28,098 bases of DNA, from contig CAZOGW010000029.1 in the NCBI GenBank assembly GCA_964579415.1, positions 1 through 28,098 on the forward strand. Direction: 5' to 3'. How positions within the stretch are numbered: position 1 is the stretch's first letter; each line of letters starts with the position of its first letter. Made by a program: the position numbers and the translations under genes. The notes under the pieces were generated by a model that saw only the letters and a list, made by a program, of their open reading frames with translations, did no database searches and was not told where the DNA came from. The stretch is from CAZOGW01 sp964579415 (GTDB lineage Bacteria; Actinomycetota; Acidimicrobiia; Spongiisociales; UBA5794). This document shows positions 22,511-28,098 of this stretch, one piece after another.

Positions 22511-23098
22511 ATGGACTTCAAGCAAGTCGTCGCCCACCGCCGCATGATCCGCAACTACGAGGACCGCCCGGTGGACCCCGCCACCGTCGACCGCATCCTC
22601 GACACGGCGCGGCGGGCGCCGTCGGCCGGGTTCAGCCAGGGCCAGGCATTCGTCGTGGTTACCGACCCGGAGCGCCGACGTCGTGTCGCCGCCCTGTGCG
22701 GCGAGGAGGAATACCTCTCGGCCGGGTTCGATCCCTGGATCTCCCGGGCACCGGTTCACGTGGTGCTCTGCGTCAGCGAGGAGATCTACCGCAGCCGGTA
22801 CCGGGAGCCGGACAAGAGCCCCGACGGCAGCGGCATCGAGTGGCCGGTGCCGTACTGGTGGGTCGACGCCGGGGCGGCCATGATGATGCTGCTGCTGGCA
22901 GCCGTCGACGAGGGCCTCGGTGCCGGGTTCCTCGGCGCCCACGCCGTCGCCGAACTGGAGGAGTACCTGGAGCTCCCCGCCGACATGCGGGCGGTGGGGA
23001 TCGTCACCCTGGGACATCCGGCGCCGGATCGGCGTTCCGGGAGCCTCAAGCGGGGCCGTCGCCCCCTGGAGGACGTGGTCCATCGCGAGAGATGGTGA
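22511..23098 (+). CDS. Nitroreductase-family FMN enzyme
   Basis: This 195-residue protein matches the nitroreductase fold: the phosphate-binding 'HRRMIRNYEDRPVDPATVDRILDTARRAPSAGFSQGQAFVVV' at the N-terminus, and 'AGAAMMMLLLAAVDEGLGAGFLGAH' and 'VTLGHP' in the second half. Such enzymes use FMN and NAD(P)H, or F420 in some actinobacteria, to reduce nitro groups, quinones or other small molecules. AGGAG precedes the ATG. It is 41 bases upstream of the ABC ATPase gene, which seems to have its own promoter. Confidence 0.88.
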   Translation: MDFKQVVAHRRMIRNYEDRPVDPATVDRILDTARRAPSAGFSQGQAFVVVTDPERRRRVAALCGEEEYLSAGFDPWISRAPVHVVLCVSEEIYRSRYREPDKSPDGSGIEWPVPYWWVDAGAAMMMLLLAAVDEGLGAGFLGAHAVAELEEYLELPADMRAVGIVTLGHPAPDRRSGSLKRGRRPLEDVVHRERW

Positions 23099-23124
23099 GG
23101 GCCGGCGCCGGCAGGGCCGCCTCC

Positions 23125-23130
23125 TAGACT
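23125..23130 (+). promoter_or_regulatory. candidate -10 box (TAGACT) for the ABC transporter
   Basis: TAGACT, nine bases before the GTG start at 23140. There is no ribosome binding site in between; likely leaderless. Confidence 0.45.
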
Positions 23131-23139
23131 CCCCGGACC

Positions 23140-24030
23140 GTGCTCCGCCTCACCGACCTCCACAAGGCCTACGGGGAGGTGCGCGCCCTGGACGGCTGCA
23201 CCCTGGAGGTGCCCCCGGGGGTCCTGCGCGGCTTCCTGGGACCGAACGGGGCGGGTAAGACCACCGCGATGCGCACCGTCTTCGGGCTCGTCCTCCCCGA
23301 CACCGGCAGCGTCACGTGGCAGGGCGGGCCGCTCACCCACGAGACCCGGCTCCGCTTCGGCTACATGCCCGAACAGCGCGGGCTGTACCCCCGGATGCGC
23401 ATCGGCACCCAGCTCGTCTACTTCGGGCAACTCCACGGCATGACCGCTGGGGCGGCCCGCGCCGCCGCCGAGCTGTGGCTGGGCAGGCTCGGACTCGGAG
23501 ACCGGGCCGGCTCCCGCCTCGAGGATCTGTCACACGGCAACCAGCAGCGGGTGCAGCTCGCCATCGCCCTGCTCCACGAACCCGAGCTGCTGGTGCTCGA
23601 TGAGCCCTTCTCCGGCCTCGACCCGCTCGGCGTCGAATCGATGGCGGCCGTCCTGGCGGAGCGGGCCGCCGAGGGGACGGCCGTGGTGTTCTCCAGCCAC
23701 CAGCTCGACCTGGTCGAGGACGTCTGCGAGTCGGTGGACATCATCGCCAACGGCCGCATCGTGGTCTCCGGGGATGTCAGCGCCCTGCGCAACCAGGCCG
23801 ACCACCGCCTGGTCCAGGTGTCGCACCGCCGGCCGGTGGGAGCCTGGTACGGAGGGCTCCCCGGCGTGGAGGTGGTCTCGGGCAACGGCACCGACGTGGT
23901 GTTGCGAGTGGCCGCTGATCGCGACCCGTCGGAGATCGTCGCCGCCGCACGCCGCGCCGGCGAGCTCGCCGAGTTCTCCTTCACCCCCCCGCCGCTGAGC
24001 CAGGTCTTCCGTGAGGCGGTGGGACAGTGA
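23140..24030 (+). CDS. ABC transporter ATPase (NatA-like)
   Basis: This 296-residue ATP-binding subunit has Walker A 'GPNGAGKTTAMRTVFGL', a Q-loop 'FGYMPEQRGLYPRMRI', signature 'LSHGNQQRVQLAIALLHEP', Walker B 'LLVLDEPFSGLDPLG' and H-loop 'SSHQLDLVEDVCE'. The signature LSHGNQQ is that of NatA/ABC-2-type exporters, and the extra C-terminal 80 residues are usual for the group. It overlaps the permease gene by GTGA (24027-24030). Together they form an exporter whose substrate (ions, drugs or peptides) is unknown; NatAB is a sodium exporter in Bacillus. Confidence 0.92.
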   Translation: MLRLTDLHKAYGEVRALDGCTLEVPPGVLRGFLGPNGAGKTTAMRTVFGLVLPDTGSVTWQGGPLTHETRLRFGYMPEQRGLYPRMRIGTQLVYFGQLHGMTAGAARAAAELWLGRLGLGDRAGSRLEDLSHGNQQRVQLAIALLHEPELLVLDEPFSGLDPLGVESMAAVLAERAAEGTAVVFSSHQLDLVEDVCESVDIIANGRIVVSGDVSALRNQADHRLVQVSHRRPVGAWYGGLPGVEVVSGNGTDVVLRVAADRDPSEIVAAARRAGELAEFSFTPPPLSQVFREAVGQ

Positions 24031-25205
24031 CCGCCTTGGGAACCATCAGGTTGGTGGCGCAGCGGGAGGTGCGGGAGCGGGTCGCCAGCCGCGCCTTCCA
24101 GGTGTCGACGGCGTTCACCATTCTCATCGTCATCGCCTTCATCGCCCTTCCCAGCCTCATCGGCGGCTCCGGCAGCGTCACCTGGACCATCGGGACCACC
24201 GGCGACGTACCGTCCGACCTGACGGGTACGGTGGAGGCGGGTGCGCCCGAGGGCTCCCAGGTCACCGCCGAGGAGTACGCCGACGAGGCGACGCTGCGGG
24301 CGGCGGTCTCCGACGGCGCCGTCGACATCGGCGTCGTCGGCGACAGCGTCGTGGTGGAGGGGCCGGCGACCTCGCCCACCCTCAGCTCCCTGGTGGTGGG
24401 CCATCTCACCCTCACCGCGGTGACCGACCGGGCCGGGGAGCTGGGTCTCACTCCCGAAGACCTGGAGTCGCTTTCGGCTGCGGGGCCGACCGTGGACCGC
24501 CACCAGCCCGCCGAAGGCGAGGAGGGTCGGCTGGTCGCCGCCTTCATCGGTACCATGTTGCTGTTCATCTCGATCGTCTCGTACGGCCAGTGGATCCTCA
24601 TCGGGGTGGTCGAGGAGAAGACCAGCCGGGTGGTCGAGGTCATCCTGGGAACCGTGCCCGCCCGCCACCTGCTGGCCGGCAAGATCCTCGGTATCGGCCT
24701 CCTTGGTCTTGCCCAGCTCCTGGTGATCGTGGTGATCGGCTATGTCGGTATCGGCCTCACCGACCAGTTCGACGTGCCCGACATGGGGCCGGGGATCATC
24801 GCGGTGGTGGTGGGATGGTTCCTCCTCGGGTTCGCCTTCTACGCCGCCGGGTTCGCCATCGCCGGCTCGCTGGTGTCGCGCCAGGAGGACGCCCAGAACG
24901 CCGCCTACCCGCTGACACTGGTACTGCTCGCCGCCTACTTCGTCGGGGCCAGCGCCCTCGGCACCGGCGGCGACAACGTGGCGGTGAGGGTGATGTCGGT
25001 GGTGCCACCGTTCTCCCCGCTCACCATGCCGCTGCGGCAGGCGGCCGGGACCGCGTCGGTCTGGGAGGTGGTGGTGTCGATCGTCCTCATGCTGGGCGCC
25101 ATCGTCCTCATGCTGCGCCTCGGCGGACGCGTCTACGCTGGGGGCCTGCTGCGGGGCGGTCGCAAGGTGAAGATCCGCGACGCCTACCGCACCGCCGAAG
25201 TCTGA
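24027..25205 (+). CDS. ABC-2 type permease (NatB-like)
   Basis: This 392-residue membrane protein has one N-terminal segment (about 25-45, 'AFTILIVIAFIALPSLI'), a large extracytoplasmic domain (about 46-175), and five or six C-terminal segments (roughly 178-200, 225-250, 265-290, 300-320 and 350-370). The 'VVEEKTSRVVEVILGTVPARHLLAGKILGIG' segment after the second membrane segment is the coupling motif of ABC-2 permeases. The GTG start overlaps the ATPase stop, so the two are coupled. It is the partner of the NatA-like ATPase. Confidence 0.92.
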   Translation: MTALGTIRLVAQREVRERVASRAFQVSTAFTILIVIAFIALPSLIGGSGSVTWTIGTTGDVPSDLTGTVEAGAPEGSQVTAEEYADEATLRAAVSDGAVDIGVVGDSVVVEGPATSPTLSSLVVGHLTLTAVTDRAGELGLTPEDLESLSAAGPTVDRHQPAEGEEGRLVAAFIGTMLLFISIVSYGQWILIGVVEEKTSRVVEVILGTVPARHLLAGKILGIGLLGLAQLLVIVVIGYVGIGLTDQFDVPDMGPGIIAVVVGWFLLGFAFYAAGFAIAGSLVSRQEDAQNAAYPLTLVLLAAYFVGASALGTGGDNVAVRVMSVVPPFSPLTMPLRQAAGTASVWEVVVSIVLMLGAIVLMLRLGGRVYAGGLLRGGRKVKIRDAYRTAEV

Positions 25206-25294
25206 AACGGCGACGCCGAAGCCCCGGACGTGGCTGGCTAGGCCGCGCCGGTTCGTTACCATTGCGTCACCGAAATCGAGGGGAGCCCCCGGAA

Positions 25295-26446
25295 ATGAGC
25301 CTGAACATCACGCAGCGTGAGCGCTACGCGCCTCCCGTCGAGTTCGTCGAGCGCAAAGGGCTCGGCCATCCCGACACCATCTGCGACCACCTCGCCGAGG
25401 ACCTGGCACGCAGGCTCGCTGCCGACTACCTGGCCCATACCGGGTTCGTCCAGCCCTTCAACGTGGACAAGGCCATCCTCGCCGCCGGTTCCGTCAACAT
25501 CGACTACCAGCGCGCCGAGCACACCAAGGCGAGCAAGCTGGTGCTGGTGGGCAAGGCGGTCACTCTCAGCAACTATGCCCCCGATCCGGACGCTCTCGCC
25601 ATCGAGTACAAGGCGAAGTTGCTGGCCCTCCTCCCCGACGCCACCCCCGAGGCTTTCGACGTCGAGGTGTGGCTCAACCCCTCGTCCGCCGACCTGGCCG
25701 ACGTGGTGTCCCGCAACCAGGGCTCGGCCCCGCTCGCCAACGACACCTCCTTCGCCGCGGTATCGGCTCCCCGCTCCCCCCTGGAGAGCGCCGTGTACGA
25801 CGTGGAGCGCCACCTCAACAGCGACGAGTTCCGCAGTGAGGTCGCCGTGGGCCGTGACATCAAGGTGATGGGCGCCCGGGTGGGCCGGGAGGGGCGCATC
25901 ACCATCGCCGCCCCCATCCTCGCCATGCGGGTGGCCGACCGCATCGACTACGACTCCGAGATCGCCAAGATCAACGAAGCCGCCACTGAGGTGGCCGGTG
26001 AGGCCTTCGGCGAGCGCGTCACCGTGGTGGTCAACCAGGCCGACGGGCCCGAGTCGGTGTACCTCACCTACACCGGCACCTCCGCCGAGGCCGGCGACGA
26101 CGGCCAGGTGGGCCGTGGCAATCGCTTCGGCGGGCTCATCACCCCATACCGGCCGATGAGCCTGGAGGCGGCGGCCGGCAAGAACCCGGCGGCCCACGTC
26201 GGCAAGACCTACCACGCGGTCGGCGCCGACATCGCCGCCCGCCTCATCGCCGACTTCGACGTCGAGGACGTCACCCTGCGGTTGCTCAGCTCCATCGGCC
26301 ATCCGGTGACCGAGCCGCAGGCGGTGCATCTCGAGGTCGCCGGAGAGGTCGACGAGGGTGCCGTCGAGGTCATCGTCAAGGAGTGCTTCGCCGACTGGTA
26401 CGGTGTCCAGACCCGGCTCATCGCCGGCGAGTACGAGCTTTATTGA
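25295..26446 (+). CDS. S-adenosylmethionine synthetase, archaeal type
   Basis: This 383-residue protein makes S-adenosylmethionine from methionine and ATP. It belongs to the archaeal-type family (AdoMet synthetase PF01941), unrelated in obvious sequence to bacterial MetK. Signature segments are 'VEFVERKGLGHPDTICDHLAEDLAR' at the N-terminus, 'PLANDTSFAAVSAPRSPLE', 'GRDIKVMGARVGREGRITIAAPI', and 'YTGTSAEAGDDGQVGRGNRFGGL', followed by 'PMSLEAAAGKNPAAHVGKTYH'. The ATG follows a GAGGGGAG ribosome binding site. Since it is a full-length single gene, it may be the organism's only or an additional SAM synthetase; that cannot be told from the window. Heptamer array G starts just after its stop. Confidence 0.92.
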   Translation: MSLNITQRERYAPPVEFVERKGLGHPDTICDHLAEDLARRLAADYLAHTGFVQPFNVDKAILAAGSVNIDYQRAEHTKASKLVLVGKAVTLSNYAPDPDALAIEYKAKLLALLPDATPEAFDVEVWLNPSSADLADVVSRNQGSAPLANDTSFAAVSAPRSPLESAVYDVERHLNSDEFRSEVAVGRDIKVMGARVGREGRITIAAPILAMRVADRIDYDSEIAKINEAATEVAGEAFGERVTVVVNQADGPESVYLTYTGTSAEAGDDGQVGRGNRFGGLITPYRPMSLEAAAGKNPAAHVGKTYHAVGADIAARLIADFDVEDVTLRLLSSIGHPVTEPQAVHLEVAGEVDEGAVEVIVKECFADWYGVQTRLIAGEYELY

Positions 26447-26447
26447 G

Positions 26448-26475
26448 GTACTAGGTACTAAGTACTAGGTACTAG
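26448..26475. repeat. heptamer tandem array G (GTACTAG/GTACTAA x4)
   Basis: GTACTAG, GTACTAA and two GTACTAG units begin one base after the metK-like stop codon and end 11 bases before the GTG of the next gene. Confidence 0.92.
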
Positions 26476-26486
26476 GGCGGTTCGTT

Positions 26487-27536
26487 GTGACGCCCGTCGC
26501 CATCGACCTGTGGCAGGTGGCGTTGCCTTTGCGGGCGCCTTTCGTGACCGCGGAGGGGACGATGGCGTCGCGGGAAGTTGTCGTCATCCGGGCTGTCGAT
26601 GGGGAGGGCAACTCGGGGTGGGGTGAGGCGGCGCCCTACCCGGGTCACACCCGAGACACCGTGGACGACGCCTGGTCGTTGCTGCAGGCCGAGGCGCGCC
26701 GCGTCGTCGACGGGGGCGAGGCGACGCTGCTGGAAGGTTCTGCGTCCACTGCCGGTCTCGACGGCGCTCTGACCCACCTGCGGGCCACCGCCGAGCAGAC
26801 CGATCTGGCGTCGGCCCTCGGCGGGGCCATCGAGCCGGTGCCGGCCTGCGCCGCCATCGACCTGCATCCGGTGAGGGCGGACCTCATCGGCGCCGTGGCC
26901 GCCGCCGTCGAGCGAGGCTACGGGCAGGTGAAGCTCAAGGTCGACGCCGCCACGCTGGGCCACGTAGCCGCGGTCCGCGCCGCCTTTCCCGACCTCACCC
27001 TGGCCATCGACGGCAACGGCTCCCTCGGCGGTTTGGCGCCGGCGGCGCTGGCCGGGATCGACGAGCTCGGCCTGGCCTACGTCGAGCAGCCCTTACCCGC
27101 CGATGACGCCGAAGGCCACGCCACCTGGCACGGCACGCTGGTGACGCCGGTGTGCCTCGACGAGTCGGTGGCCGGCCTCGCCGACATCGTCACCGTCGCC
27201 CGCGAGGGTCTGGCGTCGGCGGTGAGTCTCAAGCCGGGCCGCCTCGGGCCGTCGCTCACCTTGCGGGGGATGGAACTGGCGCGCCGCCACGGCCTCGGCG
27301 TGAAGGTCGGCGGCCTGGTCGAGACCGGCGTCGGCAAGCTGGTCACCGTCGCCCTCGCCACCCACCGCGACGTCACCCTGCCCAGCGACCTGGCCGCCTC
27401 GGATCGCTTCTTCACCACCGACCTGGTCGACCCTCCCTGGGACCTGGAGGACGGCTGCCTGGTCCCCGCCCCGCTGCGCCGCCCCAACCTGCGCTCCATC
27501 GAGCAGGCAGCCCTCCGCCACCTCCGCATCACCTAG
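26487..27536 (+). CDS. menC: o-succinylbenzoate synthase / muconate-lactonizing-like enolase
   Basis: This 349-residue protein of the enolase superfamily has the full active-site set of the OSBS/MLE branch: the KxK motif 'VKLKVD' (K149, K151), metal ligands D175, E200 and D225 ('AIDGNGS', 'YVEQPLPADD', 'VCLDESVAG'), and the second lysine K249 ('VSLKPGRLG'). The capping domain is at the N-terminus ('LPLRAPFVTAEGTMASREVVVIR'). OSBS catalyses a step of menaquinone synthesis; muconate cycloisomerases and dipeptide epimerases are possible alternatives because no men gene is nearby. The GTG start is 11 bases after array G. Confidence 0.8.
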   Translation: MTPVAIDLWQVALPLRAPFVTAEGTMASREVVVIRAVDGEGNSGWGEAAPYPGHTRDTVDDAWSLLQAEARRVVDGGEATLLEGSASTAGLDGALTHLRATAEQTDLASALGGAIEPVPACAAIDLHPVRADLIGAVAAAVERGYGQVKLKVDAATLGHVAAVRAAFPDLTLAIDGNGSLGGLAPAALAGIDELGLAYVEQPLPADDAEGHATWHGTLVTPVCLDESVAGLADIVTVAREGLASAVSLKPGRLGPSLTLRGMELARRHGLGVKVGGLVETGVGKLVTVALATHRDVTLPSDLAASDRFFTTDLVDPPWDLEDGCLVPAPLRRPNLRSIEQAALRHLRIT

Positions 27537-27540
27537 CCCC

Positions 27541-27589
27541 ATACCAAGTACCAGGTACCAAGTACCAAGTACCAAGTACCAAGTACCTC
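27541..27589. repeat. heptamer tandem array H (GTACCAA x7)
   Basis: Seven units with period 7 (ATACCAA, GTACCAG, four GTACCAA, GTACCTC) begin four bases after the preceding stop codon. This is the longest and most regular of the arrays. Confidence 0.93.
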
Positions 27590-27638
27590 CCCGAGCCGGC
27601 TGGCGCTTCAGACCTGCGCAGACCATCATGCGATTCCA

Positions 27639-28098
27639 ATGGCTCGTCTCCTCGTCGTCGGCGCCGGTTTGATCGGCAGCGCCGGTGCAGAAGCCGCTTT
27701 GGAGGACGGCGTCGTCGAGAGCATCTCAGGCGTCGTCGATCCCGACTCCGCATCGCGCCAGGCTCTGGCCGACCGTTTCGGCGCTCCGGGCTACGCCCAC
27801 ACCCTGCAGGTGCCCCCCGCCATCGAGGACGACCGGGCACTGGTGGCCGTCTCCCCTGCCGTGGACGTGACCGCGCCCGAGGTGCTGCGCCTGCTCTCGC
27901 TGGGCTACCACGTGGTGACCACATGCGAGGAGATGGCGTGGCCGCCGCGCCACACCTGGAACGCGCTGCACACCGCGGCTCGGACCCATCGCCGCTCCAT
28001 CATCATGACCGGCGTCAACCCGGGTTTCATCCTGGACCGCCTGCCGCTCCTGGCGTCGGCGGCGGCCCGCAAGGTGGAGTCGGTCTCGGTGCGGCGGC
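27639..28098 (+). CDS. DapB-like / 2,4-diaminopentanoate dehydrogenase-like protein (partial)
   Basis: The first 153 residues of a gene cut by the window end. It begins with a Rossmann loop 'MARLLVVGAGLIGSAG', has 'SLGYHVVTTCEEMAWPPRH' in the middle, and 'TGVNPGFILDRLPLL' near the end. That last segment is the hallmark of the 2,4-diaminopentanoate dehydrogenase / dihydrodipicolinate reductase-like group. It should be an NAD(P)-dependent oxidoreductase acting on an amino acid-like substrate. The ATG at 27639 is the only plausible start in this frame; the ribosome binding site is weak. The C-terminal catalytic part is missing. Confidence 0.7.
   Translation, partial: MARLLVVGAGLIGSAGAEAALEDGVVESISGVVDPDSASRQALADRFGAPGYAHTLQVPPAIEDDRALVAVSPAVDVTAPEVLRLLSLGYHVVTTCEEMAWPPRHTWNALHTAARTHRRSIIMTGVNPGFILDRLPLLASAAARKVESVSVRR

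Noticed and set aside
23418..25262. Minus-strand 614-residue open frame opposite the ABC transporter
   Set aside because: Rich in His, Asp and Gly with no domain; both plus-strand genes beneath it have complete family motifs and overlapping starts and stops.
27541..27589. CRISPR array
   Set aside because: Units are 7 bases without spacers and there are no cas genes.

Overview
The window is about 28 kb of very GC-rich, gene-dense bacterial DNA, most likely from an actinobacterium and tentatively from an uncultured Acidimicrobiia-like lineage. The evidence is the mix of genes: F420-type oxidoreductases (an LLM-class enzyme and a PPOX-class enzyme), a ROK glucokinase next to an ArsA-like ATPase and an SRPBCC protein, ATGA/GTGA/TTGA gene overlaps, and many GTG/TTG starts with a TAnnnT box only 6-9 bases upstream, which is the mark of leaderless transcripts. 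The lineage is an inference from gene content. A 10-base N run inside leuA shows that this is a draft or metagenome assembly.

Layout. (1) About 65-6139, minus strand: LiaF-like membrane protein, YkvA-like protein, ROK glucokinase, ArsA/Get3-like ATPase, SRPBCC protein, metallophosphoesterase, epoxyqueuosine reductase QueG and a small double-CxxC protein. (2) 6257-8494, plus strand: VapBC-type toxin-antitoxin pair, DinB-like protein and F420-type LLM oxidoreductase. (3) 8531-9769, minus strand: a coiled-coil NYN-domain protein. (4) 9834-16089, plus strand: a branched-chain amino acid cluster, ilvB-ilvN-ilvC-leuA-leuB. It has two leader peptides: a Leu/Val/Ile-rich one before ilvB followed by an intrinsic terminator, and a Leu(CTA)-rich one between ilvC and leuA. 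(5) 16116-18277: small membrane protein, EamA exporter and YceI. (6) 18399-22431: 6-phosphogluconate dehydrogenase, PPOX protein, an unrecognised 613-residue protein and a short hypothetical gene. (7) 22511-25205: nitroreductase and a NatAB-like ABC exporter. (8) 25295-28098: an archaeal-type S-adenosylmethionine synthetase, an o-succinylbenzoate-synthase-like enolase and a DapB-like dehydrogenase cut by the window end.

The ilv/leu cluster is the main pathway: IlvBN makes acetolactate, IlvC reduces and isomerises it, and LeuA and LeuB carry out the first and third steps of the leucine branch. leuCD and ilvD are not in the window. Control appears to be by ribosome-mediated attenuation at two levels: all three amino acids before ilvB, and mainly leucine before leuA.

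The most unusual features are eight short heptamer tandem arrays (mostly GTACnnn units) lying almost only between genes and often directly after stop codons; a reversed 41-base piece of leuA beside the N gap; a glucokinase whose only sensible start codon is ATC; the archaeal-type SAM synthetase; and the orphan 613-residue protein. No tRNA, rRNA, CRISPR array, insertion sequence or prophage gene was seen. No gene-free stretch exceeds 300 bases.
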